DNA of 12,906 nt from DASWOJ01 sp964242325. GTDB lineage: Bacteria; Pseudomonadota; Alphaproteobacteria; Acetobacterales; Acetobacteraceae. The translations under genes and the position numbers were made by a program. The stretch is from positions 1 through 12,906 of the forward strand of contig CAXTCI010000155.1 of assembly GCA_964242325.1 (NCBI GenBank), given 5' to 3'. Below the pieces are notes generated by a model. That model worked only from the letters and a program-made list of their open reading frames with translations. It did not search any database and was not told the DNA's origin. This document shows positions 6,330 through 12,906 of this stretch, piece by piece. The stretch's first letter is position 1, and each line of letters starts with the position of its first letter.

Positions 6330-6468
6330 TTCTCCTTCTCCCTCCGGGAGAGGGTCGGGGTGAGGGGGAGGGCCAGCACCGCCATAGCCGAAGCAAGACC
6401 TCTATCTCCTCGGCGCCTGCTACACCCCGCTTCACCCCCAAAACCCCCTCACCCGAAGGGAAAGGAAG
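6330..6468. repeat. REP-like inverted-repeat element, copy B
   Basis: The left end carries a hairpin, CCTTCTCCC (6334-6342) against GGGAGAGGG (6346-6354) with loop TCC and one G-T pair, followed by GGGGTGAGGGGG. The right end carries CCCCCTCACCC then GAAGGGAAAGGAAG, ending at 6468. The left G-rich and right C-rich parts are inverted copies of each other. Ends and overall length match copy A (2371-2515), while the interiors differ. It fills the gap between surA and rsmA: the right end is 5 bp past the surA stop, and the left end is about 15 bp before the rsmA start. It may attenuate or process the surA-rsmA transcript. Confidence 0.7.
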
Positions 6469-6473
6469 CAGCG

Positions 6474-7826
6474 TCAGCTCCGCTCCTCCATCACCGCCCG
6501 GCGCCGCAGGTCGCGCTGCAATTGCCGCGACGCCAGCTCAATCCGCTCGCCCAGCAGCCGGTTGGTGATCTCCTGCTTCGATGGCTCGGCCGCGGTCTTG
6601 GTTTCGCGGGAGCAGACCATCAGCACCGCCACGCCCTCGCTCGCGACCACCGGCTTGCTCGGCGCGTTCGGCGCCATGCCGCTCAGCAGCGCGCGCAACG
6701 GCGGCGAGCTAACGGCCTCCAGCCGGAGTTCGCCGGGGTCGGCAGGACGGGTGGCGCCGGCCTTGGTATTGGCGGCTTCCATGTCGGCACAGGTCTTCAC
6801 GCTCTTGGACACGGCAGTGGCCTGGTCCACGGCGGCATGCTGCTGTGGAGTGGGGGCGCCGGGATTCAAAGGCGTGGGGAAAGGGATGAACACCTGGCGG
6901 ATGTGCATCACCGTGGATTCGTCCTTTCCGACGTCGCGCTTGGCCCCCAGCGACACGATGGTGATACCGCCGGGCACGGCGATCGGGTTGCTGACGGCGC
7001 CGGCCGGCATCTGCGTCGCGACCGCCGCCACCTCCGGGTCCAACTGGTTCGCGCGCACCCAGCCGAGATCGCCGCCCTGCAGCGCGGTCTGGCTCTGGCT
7101 GAACTGCGCCGCGACCACCGGGAACGGCGCGCCCTCGCGGAGCTGCGTGATGACGGTGTCGGCAAACCGCTGGGCGTCAGGGCGGCGCGACGGGTCCTCG
7201 ATGGGGATGAAGATCTCGCGCACCTGGTACTCAGGCTTGCCGATCTGCTCCTTGAACAGCCGGACCTGCTCGGCCACGTCGGCGTCGCTGATGTCGGCCC
7301 GGGCGCCCAGCTCCTGGCGCAGCACCCGGGTCCAGCCGATCTGCACCCGCACCTGGTCGATCAGCGTCCGCAGCGCCACGCCGCGTCCGTTCAGGCTGGC
7401 GCTGAGCGCCCCCTTGGGCATCCCGTTCCGCTGCTCGATGTCGGCGATGGCGTCGGCGATCTCGCGGTCGCTGACGGAGATCTTGCGGCGCTGCACCTCC
7501 TGCAACCGCAGCCGCTCGTCCACCAACTGCCGAGCCACCTGGGGACGCAGCCGCTCCAGCACCTCGGGGGTAATCGGCAGCCCGGTGCTGAGCGCGAACA
7601 GCCGGCCGCGGTTGATCACGTCCCCGGTCGTGATGATGTCGCCGTTGACGACGGCGATGATGCGTTCCTGCCCGGCCGTGCTGGCAGGGACGGCGGTGGC
7701 CGTCCCTTGGGCTGCAATGGTTTGCGGGGCCGGCGGCCCGCCCGGCCTGACCCGGGGCGGCTGGGCCGCCGCAGGCAGGCTTGCCAGAAGCGCAGTCAGA
7801 ACGAGAAAGGGGCGGATCGGAGCCAT
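6474..7826 (-). CDS. surA: SurA-like periplasmic chaperone / peptidyl-prolyl isomerase
   Basis: This 450-residue protein escorts outer-membrane proteins, LptD being a main client, across the periplasm. A signal peptide (1-21, cleavage after AAA/AQ near PAAAQ) is followed by a Pro/Gly-rich linker and the SurA N-terminal helical domain (about 53-195, starting GQERIIAVVNGDIITTGDV). A parvulin domain (about 199-296; YQVREIFIPIEDP, FSQSQTALQGGDLGWV) comes next. A second, degenerate parvulin-like domain (about 306-406) starts VMHIRQVFIPFPTP, and a C-terminal helix (416-448) ends the protein. ATG 7826 is chosen over the longer frame because it starts the signal peptide and has AGGAAA about 9 nt upstream. 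The mature protein has only two cysteines, 346 and 405, both in the second parvulin region and possibly a disulfide. It lies 125 bp after lptD. Confidence 0.93.
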   Translation of the reverse strand: MAPIRPFLVLTALLASLPAAAQPPRVRPGGPPAPQTIAAQGTATAVPASTAGQERIIAVVNGDIITTGDVINRGRLFALSTGLPITPEVLERLRPQVARQLVDERLRLQEVQRRKISVSDREIADAIADIEQRNGMPKGALSASLNGRGVALRTLIDQVRVQIGWTRVLRQELGARADISDADVAEQVRLFKEQIGKPEYQVREIFIPIEDPSRRPDAQRFADTVITQLREGAPFPVVAAQFSQSQTALQGGDLGWVRANQLDPEVAAVATQMPAGAVSNPIAVPGGITIVSLGAKRDVGKDESTVMHIRQVFIPFPTPLNPGAPTPQQHAAVDQATAVSKSVKTCADMEAANTKAGATRPADPGELRLEAVSSPPLRALLSGMAPNAPSKPVVASEGVAVLMVCSRETKTAAEPSKQEITNRLLGERIELASRQLQRDLRRRAVMEERS

Positions 7827-7888
7827 GCGGCGTTTCCTACTTGGGGCGGGGCTGGTGTGCCGGTTGTCGGATGTGCCTTCCGTCCCGC

Positions 7889-7917
7889 GGTTCATATACA
7901 CCAGCGCGCCGTGAACC
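7889..7917. promoter_or_regulatory. Inverted repeat in the lptD-surA gap
   Basis: GGTTCA (7889-7894) and TGAACC (7912-7917) are inverted copies separated by 17 nt, in the 125-bp gap upstream of surA. On the minus strand the same stretch reads TTGGTT, 15 nt, TATATG, which could be a weak promoter with a short spacer. It might give surA independent expression or form an mRNA stem. The evidence is weak. Confidence 0.25.
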
Positions 7918-7951
7918 AAGGTCTACGTGCCGCCGGTCTGGCACGGCTTGG

Positions 7952-10198
7952 CTAACTCGGATGGAAACCGAATTGGCCAACGGTCTTCAGGGTGATCTGC
8001 AGCAGGAACGTGCTGGCGCCGTTGTCGCCGTTGAGGCTGGTATAGCGCCGGGTGAAGTTGGCGTCGAAGATGAAGCACTCGTCCTCATAGGTCGCACGCA
8101 GCCCGGCGCTAGTCATCTTGTTGAGGTTCACGTCCCGCCGCGCGTTAGCGCCGAACTTATAGTGGCCGAACTGCGAGTTGATGCCGGCCGTCACCTCGTT
8201 GCGGTGCACGTAGTAGCTGGCCGGTATCGCCTGGGTATCATAGTAGAAGTACGGGTTCACCGCCGAGTAGATGTATCCGGCATTCAGCCGCAGCAGCGGC
8301 GTCCCCGTGCTGCCGATGGCGTCGGCAAAGCGTATGTTGCCGCTGCGGTCGTCCACCCGGGTGCGCCCGGTCAGGTCCAGCCACGGTGCCGGCGTCACGG
8401 TGGTGCGGGTCACGATGTCGGATATGTTCCGCTCCAGCCCCGATCCCACGGGGAAGGTGTCGTCCCGGTGTTCGCGGTAGCTTTGCCCAACCAACGCATC
8501 CACCGAGGCAGTGCCCACGGACCAGTTCAGGTGCAGGCCGACGTTGGCACGCAGGCCGCCCTCCAGCCGGTCAATCCCGGGAAACTTGTTGAGCGAGAAC
8601 AGGTTTTGGTCGGTGAACTCGAAGTCCAGGCTGTCCTCGTTCGGCACGCGCAGGGTGCGCTGCCCGCCCCCCGTGTTCGGGCCGGCGACGAACTGCATGA
8701 TCGGCTCGATGGTCTGGGTTCCCAGGTCCCCGCCGTCCCGCACCAGGGGCCAGCGCACCTCAATGGCGGCCTGGGGATGGTCCCGCGCCGTTTCGGCGCT
8801 GCTGACGCGGGCGTAGTTGGGATTCTGGTTCAGGCTGGTCGCGGTGTAGCCTGCGGCGACGTTCTGCAGCGTCAGCCCATACACCTCGCCGAACGCCCCG
8901 GCGAACGGCCGCTGCCAGTTCAGCACGGCGCCAGCGCGTTGCGTGTTGGTGCCGACCTCGCGGATGACGTTGAAGTCCACCGTCTCGAAGCTCAGCCGGC
9001 CACCGAGCGCGTCCGGCTCGCCAAAGTAGCTGTACTGATACCGCGGCAGCACGTAGGGCAGGCGCTGCTGCACGATGCTGCTCACCAGCCCCTGGTAGGC
9101 GATGCTGTCCAGCCGGGTGTAAGCGCCGGTGCCGAAGCCCTCCAGGTGGACGGTGCTAGTCAGCACGTCGCCGCGCCCGGTGACGGAGTAATCGTTGAGG
9201 TACTTCGAACTGGATGCCCGGTCTATGTCGAAGCCATAGCGCCAGGTGTCGTCATAGGCGAAGGCGCCGCGCGCGAAGATGGCGGCCTGCGGCTTGTTCT
9301 GGTCTATGCCGATGGCCCCGTCCACCCGCAGCGTCCCGTCGTTGAAGCGCCGACGGTAATCGGTGTTCACATTGAGGAAATTCTGCGTGCTGAAGGTCGG
9401 CGTGATCGTCGCGTCCGACTGCTCGTCAATCGCCCAGAAATACGGCGCGCGCAAGAAGCCGCCAAGGTGCTTGGCGGAGCCGAGATCCGGCACCAGGAAA
9501 CCGCTGGCCCGGCGCACCGAAGGGTCGGTGTGCCAGATATACGGCAGGTAGGCGACTGGCACGCCGTAAATGTCCACGACGGCGTCCTTATACTCGATCC
9601 GCTTGTTTTCCGTATCCTGCACGATCGAGCGGGCGCGGATTTGCCACAACGGCGGCTTCGTCGGGTCTGCCGCGCACAGGTTGCAGGTGGTGTAGATACC
9701 GCGCGACAGCTCGTTGATCTTGCCATCCGTGCGGCGGGCGCCGTTGGCGACCAGCCGGCCGTTCTCGGCCAGGATCGCACGCATGCCGCGCAGCACGCCG
9801 TCACGCAGGCCCTCCGTCAGCTCGGCATAGTCACTGAACAGCACCTGGCCGTCCGGCTGCACGATGACCACGTGGCCGGACGCCGCGGCGACATTGGTGT
9901 TGCGGTCGAACGTGATCTTGTCGGCGCGCAGGATGTTGTCGTTCTGCCAGGCTTCAACGTTGCCGGTAGCGGTCACCAAGGCGTTGTCGCGGTCGTACTG
10001 CACCTCGTCGGCGGTAAAGGCCACAGGGTCCGTCCGGGTCAGCGGCTGCGCCGCCGGAGTGCCCGGGGCACGACGCGGCGAGGCAAACTGCGCCTGGGCA
10101 GGGAGCGCGAGCATCAACGCCGCAACGGCGGCCCCACCGGCGAGATGAAAGCGCAGCCGGGTCACCGGAGCGGCGAGGGGGGGAATCATGCCGGCCAT
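7952..10198 (-). CDS. lptD: LPS-assembly outer-membrane protein LptD
   Basis: This 748-residue outer-membrane translocon inserts lipopolysaccharide into the outer leaflet together with the lipoprotein LptE. A signal peptide (about 1-36, cleavage after AQA) precedes the LptA/OstA-like beta-jellyroll (about 55-170; FTADEVQYDRDNALVTATGNVEAW). The hinge region (IYTTCNLCAADP, WQIRARSIVQD, YLPYIWHTDPSVRRASGFL) and a large beta-barrel to the C-terminus follow. Cysteines are at 172, 175 and 708 only. The positions resemble the E. coli Cys173 and Cys724/725 disulfide partners, but the N-terminal Cys31 equivalent is absent. ATG 10198 is preferred over ATG 10189 because AAGGTG lies 4 nt upstream. It is separated from lptG by a 381-bp gap holding an opposite-strand gene, so it probably has its own promoter; surA follows on the same strand. 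Confidence 0.95.
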   Translation of the reverse strand: MAGMIPPLAAPVTRLRFHLAGGAAVAALMLALPAQAQFASPRRAPGTPAAQPLTRTDPVAFTADEVQYDRDNALVTATGNVEAWQNDNILRADKITFDRNTNVAAASGHVVIVQPDGQVLFSDYAELTEGLRDGVLRGMRAILAENGRLVANGARRTDGKINELSRGIYTTCNLCAADPTKPPLWQIRARSIVQDTENKRIEYKDAVVDIYGVPVAYLPYIWHTDPSVRRASGFLVPDLGSAKHLGGFLRAPYFWAIDEQSDATITPTFSTQNFLNVNTDYRRRFNDGTLRVDGAIGIDQNKPQAAIFARGAFAYDDTWRYGFDIDRASSSKYLNDYSVTGRGDVLTSTVHLEGFGTGAYTRLDSIAYQGLVSSIVQQRLPYVLPRYQYSYFGEPDALGGRLSFETVDFNVIREVGTNTQRAGAVLNWQRPFAGAFGEVYGLTLQNVAAGYTATSLNQNPNYARVSSAETARDHPQAAIEVRWPLVRDGGDLGTQTIEPIMQFVAGPNTGGGQRTLRVPNEDSLDFEFTDQNLFSLNKFPGIDRLEGGLRANVGLHLNWSVGTASVDALVGQSYREHRDDTFPVGSGLERNISDIVTRTTVTPAPWLDLTGRTRVDDRSGNIRFADAIGSTGTPLLRLNAGYIYSAVNPYFYYDTQAIPASYYVHRNEVTAGINSQFGHYKFGANARRDVNLNKMTSAGLRATYEDECFIFDANFTRRYTSLNGDNGASTFLLQITLKTVGQFGFHPS

Positions 10199-10293
10199 GC
10201 CGCACCTTAGCCGGGCTTCTTGCGGGAAAAAAGGACCGGCGCGTGCTGGCCCGGCCCAACCGAGCAAATCGGCCACGGCTGTGGCAAACCGCA

Positions 10294-10308
10294 TGTTGCA
10301 GTGCAGCA
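10294..10308. promoter_or_regulatory. 15-bp near-perfect palindrome between lptD and the 37-codon gene
   Basis: TGTTGCAGTGCAGCA is a dyad around a central G, with TGTTGCA matched against TGCAGCA at 6 of 7 positions. It lies about 95 bp upstream of lptD and about 75 bp upstream of the small gene. TGC-rich dyads of this look are known as PhaR-type operators near phasin genes in some alphaproteobacteria; applying that here is inference. TTGCAG (10296-10301) with TACCTA 17 nt on would be a poor promoter for the plus strand. Confidence 0.35.
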
Positions 10309-10333
10309 TAACTGCGCCTACCTACAGCGTTGG

Positions 10334-10384
10334 GGAAGCGTCCTTCCGCCCAATGATGGGCTCGTTTCATGGAAGGATAAATCT
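10334..10384 (+). promoter_or_regulatory. Structured leader with two exclusive pairings, one hiding the Shine-Dalgarno
   Basis: GGAAG (10334-10338) can pair with CTTCC (10343-10347) around CGTC. GCCCA (10348-10352) pairs with TGGGC (10357-10361) around ATGA directly next to it. The Shine-Dalgarno GGAAGGA is at 10371-10377, and CCTTCC (10342-10347) is its exact 6-bp complement. The CCTTCC segment can therefore pair upstream, leaving the ribosome site free, or downstream, hiding it. This is the layout of a translational switch; no ligand-binding domain is recognised. A three-codon frame ATGGAAGGATAA (10369-10380) also overlaps the site. Confidence 0.4.
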
Positions 10385-10498
10385 ATGTATCTCGATGAGT
10401 TGTCGCGTGAGGCCAAGCTGATCGTGCAGGGCCGGCAGGAGTTCGTCGCCGAGTTCGAGCGGTTCCTCGCACGCTGCAAGGCTTGGCTGTTCGGCTGA
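10385..10498 (+). CDS. 37-residue small protein of unknown function, divergent from lptD
   Basis: ATG 10385 has a strong Shine-Dalgarno, GGAAGGA at 10371-10377 with 7-nt spacing, and a frame of 37 codons ending in TGA. The protein begins MYLDELSREAKLIVQGRQEF and ends RFLARCKAWLFG. It is strongly charged with regularly spaced hydrophobic residues (Leu, Ile, Val, Phe), so one long amphipathic helix is likely, with a hydrophobic C-terminal end and a single Cys. The in-frame extension to base 10220 is rejected because its composition is shadow-like and it has no ribosome site. The gene occupies the lptG-lptD gap on the opposite strand and is followed by a strong hairpin. I do not recognise a family. 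The reality of the gene rests on the ribosome site, protein-like composition and position. Confidence 0.6.
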   Translation: MYLDELSREAKLIVQGRQEFVAEFERFLARCKAWLFG

Positions 10499-10511
10499 CC
10501 CGTCGCCTGCG

Positions 10512-10545
10512 CCGGCCCAAGGCGCCCACGGGTGCCGCGGGCCGG
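10512..10545. terminator. Long hairpin between the 37-codon gene and lptG, likely bidirectional terminator
   Basis: The outer arms CCGGCCC (10512-10518) and GGGCCGG (10539-10545) enclose an inner stem GGCGCC / GGTGCC (10521-10526, 10531-10536, one G-T pair) with a 4-nt loop. It lies 13 bp after the small gene's stop and about 34 bp after the lptG stop on the other strand, where convergent transcripts must end. No T-run follows. Confidence 0.5.
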
Positions 10546-10579
10546 TCCGTCAGCGAACCCCGTCCCTCGCGGGCGGAGG

Positions 10580-11686
10580 CTACCCGTCCTCTAGGTGCAG
10601 CAGCAGGCTGACCGCAAGCATCAGCCCGGCCCCAGCCGGCGCCCAGGCCGCAAGTTCCGCCGGCAGCGTCCCGGATTGCCCGAACTCCGCGGTTACCTTG
10701 CTGACCATGAACAGCGCGAACCCGGCCGCAACGCCCGACCCGATCATCCGCCCCACGCCGCCGCGCCGGGTCGGCCGCATGGAGAACCCTGCCGCCACCA
10801 GCGCCATCGTGCCGCACAGCAGCGGCAGCGCCAGCAGCTCCTGGAAGTGCAGGCGATGCCGGATGGCGGAAAAGCCTGACCGCTCCAACAGCCCGATCAT
10901 GTCCGGCAAGGTCCACACCGACAGCGTGTCCGGGCTGGCGAAGCTGTCCTGCACCCGGCCCACCGTCAGGTCAGTCGGCAGGCTGGCCGTACCCACGGGT
11001 TCCGGCAGGTGGTCGGCGGTCATGCGTCGCGCACCTTCCAGCTCCCAGCGGCCCTCGCCCAGCGTCGCCCGCACGCTCTCGATCCGCGACAGCAGACGGT
11101 CGGCGCCGTCCAGGCGGAACACGCTGACATCCTGTGCTTCCAGCGACATGTCGTGCAGGGTGACAGCGCGGGCATGGATGATCGCAACGCCTAGCGGGTC
11201 CAGCTCCCGGTCAGACTGGCGCAGCCACAACTGCCCGCCGGACAGCGCCACCGGGCCACCCGACGTGCGCAGGTAGGCGTTGTCCAGCGACTCCGCCCGC
11301 CCGAGCATCGCCGACGACAACGGGCTGACCACCCCGGTCGCCACCGCGCCGAGCAGGATCGCGCAGCCCACCGGCGCCGCCAGGAAGCCCCAGGCCGACA
11401 CGCCGGACGCCCGGGCAACAATCAGCTCGCTGCTGCGCGTCAGGCGCCAAAAGGCCAGGATGCCGCCCAGCAGCACCGCAAATGGCAGGATCTGCATGGA
11501 CACGTAGGGCAGGCGCAGCCCGGCGATCTGGGTGACGATGCCGAACGTCGCATCCGGCTTGGTGGCGGACCGGCGCAGCAGCTCGATGAAGTCGAACAGC
11601 GACACCAGCAGCGATAGCGCCCCCAGCATCGCCAGCACCGACAGGCTGAACACCCGCGCGACGTAGGCCGAGAGCGTGAGCGCCAT
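10580..11686 (-). CDS. lptG: LPS export ABC transporter permease LptG
   Basis: This 368-residue inner-membrane permease pairs with LptF and the LptB ATPase to pull LPS out of the inner membrane toward LptC-LptA-LptD. Three N-terminal membrane segments (about 12-35, 58-80, 100-122) are followed by the periplasmic beta-jellyroll (about 130-265) and three C-terminal segments (about 283-301, 314-332, 346-364). Family motifs are the coupling-helix region LTRSSELIVARASGVSAWGF (82-101) and RHRLHFQELLALPLL (276-290). ATG 11686 is chosen because it starts the canonical LptG N-terminus (LSAYVARVFSLSVL); it is one nucleotide after the lptF stop (TAG-C-ATG), so the two are translationally coupled. A longer upstream frame is only a shadow of lptF. 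Confidence 0.94.
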   Translation of the reverse strand: MALTLSAYVARVFSLSVLAMLGALSLLVSLFDFIELLRRSATKPDATFGIVTQIAGLRLPYVSMQILPFAVLLGGILAFWRLTRSSELIVARASGVSAWGFLAAPVGCAILLGAVATGVVSPLSSAMLGRAESLDNAYLRTSGGPVALSGGQLWLRQSDRELDPLGVAIIHARAVTLHDMSLEAQDVSVFRLDGADRLLSRIESVRATLGEGRWELEGARRMTADHLPEPVGTASLPTDLTVGRVQDSFASPDTLSVWTLPDMIGLLERSGFSAIRHRLHFQELLALPLLCGTMALVAAGFSMRPTRRGGVGRMIGSGVAAGFALFMVSKVTAEFGQSGTLPAELAAWAPAGAGLMLAVSLLLHLEDG

Positions 11687-11687
11687 G

Positions 11688-12839
11688 CTAGGCCACCCCG
11701 CCCGGCTGCGCCCGCCTCGGCGTCCCGCCCGTCGGCAGGCTGCGCCCGTCCCGCAACTGCGGTCCCAGCAGCAGCCAGCCGCACACGAGGCCGGGCAGGG
11801 TCGCATGAAGCCAGATCAGCGGGATCAGGATGGGCTGCCGGGCCGCGAGGTTCGCCGCCGCCAGTCCCAGCGCCAGCAGCGCCACCACGGCGCCGACCGC
11901 CACGACCGGACGCAGCACGCCGCCATGCCGCTGGAACGCCCCGGTCAGCACCGACAGCAGCGCCACCAGCGCAAAGCTCGCCGCCGTCAGCGGCGCCGTC
12001 AGCCGACGGTGCGCTTCCACGATGAACTTGCCGGCATCGCGGGCGGTCAGCGCCCCGTTCCCCGGCCCCAGCAGCTCGTTTAGCGACATCTCGGCCGCGT
12101 CGCGGTAGCGCACGTCATCCTTGGCGGTATTGCTCGCGAGGTCGAGGGTCGTTTCCGCAAAGGTCAGCACGTTCAGCCGACCGCTCGTGTGGTCAATCTC
12201 CTGCCGGCTGCCGGATTGCAGCAGCAGCCTGGGATTGTCACCACCTTCCAGCAGGCGGCCGCGCTGCGCCAGGATGGTGGCGCGGCTGTTCCGCTGCCGG
12301 GCATCCTCAACCAGGATGCCGCGCAGCGTGCCGTCCGGGTCGCGGCTACGTATATACACCGTCAAGTCGTCGCTGACCGGCGTGAACACGCCTTCCTGCA
12401 GCAGGAACGCGGCGAGCCGGTTGCGTATCTCGAACTGATACTCGCGAAAGGCGGTGTAGCTGATCGGCACCAGCCAGATCGTCAGCACATACATCGTGCC
12501 GACCACCAGCGCCGCCAGGCTCAGCGCCGGGCGTGCCAGCGCCCAGGGCGACAGCCCGGCAGACCGCATCACCGTAAGTTCCCGGTCTCCCGCCAGCCGC
12601 TGATAAACGAACTGCACGCAAACGAAGGTGGTGATCGGCAGGATCACGGCAACGAAGTTGGGCACTAGCAGCCCGGTCAGCTTCAGGAACACCGCAAGCG
12701 ACAGCCCGCGGTTCACCACCAGCTCGACGAAGCGCAGGCTCTGCGTCAGCCAGATCAGCGCAACCAGCCCGCCGGTCGTCGCGAGCAGGGCGACCAGAAG
12801 CTGGCGAAACACGTAGCGGTCGAGCTGGGAGCGGCGCAT
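11688..12839 (-). CDS. lptF: LPS export ABC transporter permease LptF
   Basis: This 383-residue inner-membrane partner of LptG has three membrane segments (about 13-33, 51-78, 101-126), a periplasmic beta-jellyroll (about 130-270) and three more segments (about 282-300, 310-334, 338-359). Landmarks are the start LDRYVFRQLLVALL (6-19), the coupling region LAGDRELTVMRSAGLSPWAL (82-101) and EAHRRLTAPLTAASFAL (275-291), all typical of LptF. The C-terminal 20 residues are hydrophilic and specific to this sequence. ATG 12839 gives the canonical N-terminus; its Shine-Dalgarno sequence is weak. It is the first gene of the lptF-lptG pair visible here. The 67 bp upstream (12840-12906) contain no gene I can support and may hold the promoter. 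Confidence 0.94.
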   Translation of the reverse strand: MRRSQLDRYVFRQLLVALLATTGGLVALIWLTQSLRFVELVVNRGLSLAVFLKLTGLLVPNFVAVILPITTFVCVQFVYQRLAGDRELTVMRSAGLSPWALARPALSLAALVVGTMYVLTIWLVPISYTAFREYQFEIRNRLAAFLLQEGVFTPVSDDLTVYIRSRDPDGTLRGILVEDARQRNSRATILAQRGRLLEGGDNPRLLLQSGSRQEIDHTSGRLNVLTFAETTLDLASNTAKDDVRYRDAAEMSLNELLGPGNGALTARDAGKFIVEAHRRLTAPLTAASFALVALLSVLTGAFQRHGGVLRPVVAVGAVVALLALGLAAANLAARQPILIPLIWLHATLPGLVCGWLLLGPQLRDGRSLPTGGTPRRAQPGGVA

Positions 12840-12906
12840 GGCGGCAGTTCTACGTCATGGACGGCCGAGATGGTATCCGCCCCTCGCCCGCCCGCAGTCC
12901 CCAGGC

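Noticed and set aside
6243..7955. 570-codon plus-strand frame opposite surA
   Set aside because: Antisense shadow in high-GC DNA, His/Arg/Gly-rich, with no ribosome site. The sense frame is clearly SurA.
7781..10210. 809-codon plus-strand frame opposite lptD
   Set aside because: Long antisense open frame caused by GC-rich codon use. The minus strand encodes a complete LptD with signal peptide and motifs.
10220..10384. In-frame N-terminal extension of the 37-codon gene to 92 residues
   Set aside because: No ribosome site at the early ATG and an odd composition, whereas the internal ATG at 10385 has an excellent Shine-Dalgarno sequence.

Overview
The window looks like chromosomal DNA from a high-GC alphaproteobacterium. 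An acetic-acid-bacteria/Rhodospirillales relative is my best guess, but no marker fixes the family. The base composition is GC-rich throughout, there are long spurious antisense reading frames, and the right half carries the conserved envelope/ribosome block lptF, lptG, lptD, surA, rsmA. There are no rRNA or tRNA genes, phage genes, transposases or CRISPR arrays that I can see.

Left part (1-2520): the end of a SnoaL/NTF2-like gene on the plus strand converges on a two-gene minus-strand operon. That operon is a small DUF3311 membrane protein followed by a large sodium:solute symporter of the MctP (monocarboxylate uptake) type. The two genes overlap by 4 bp. An in-frame 24-bp tandem palindromic repeat forms the tail of the DUF3311 gene and also carries the Shine-Dalgarno sequence of the symporter. 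A REP-like inverted-repeat element of about 145 bp lies upstream of the operon.

Middle (2520-5548): an unrecognised 111-residue secreted protein (minus) and a LysR regulator (minus) come first. The LysR gene is divergent from a plus-strand pair, an AhpC/TSA-family peroxiredoxin-like protein with a CPFC active site and a DUF1275 membrane protein. The DUF1275 gene runs tail-to-tail into rsmA, and the two coding regions overlap by 41 bp.

Right part (5508-12839, minus strand): lptF and lptG encode the inner-membrane part of the LPS export ABC transporter. lptD encodes the outer-membrane LPS translocon and surA its periplasmic chaperone. rsmA encodes the 16S rRNA dimethyltransferase. pdxA, which often sits between surA and rsmA, is absent; a second copy of the REP-like element fills that junction. 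A tiny plus-strand gene (37 codons) sits in the gap between lptG and lptD. It has a strong Shine-Dalgarno sequence and a leader with two mutually exclusive pairings, one of which would hide that Shine-Dalgarno sequence.

Most of the window is ordinary housekeeping content. The parts that merit a second look are the 37-codon gene with its leader, the repeat that doubles as coding tail and ribosome-binding site, the two REP-like elements, and the unknown secreted protein behind a strong hairpin.
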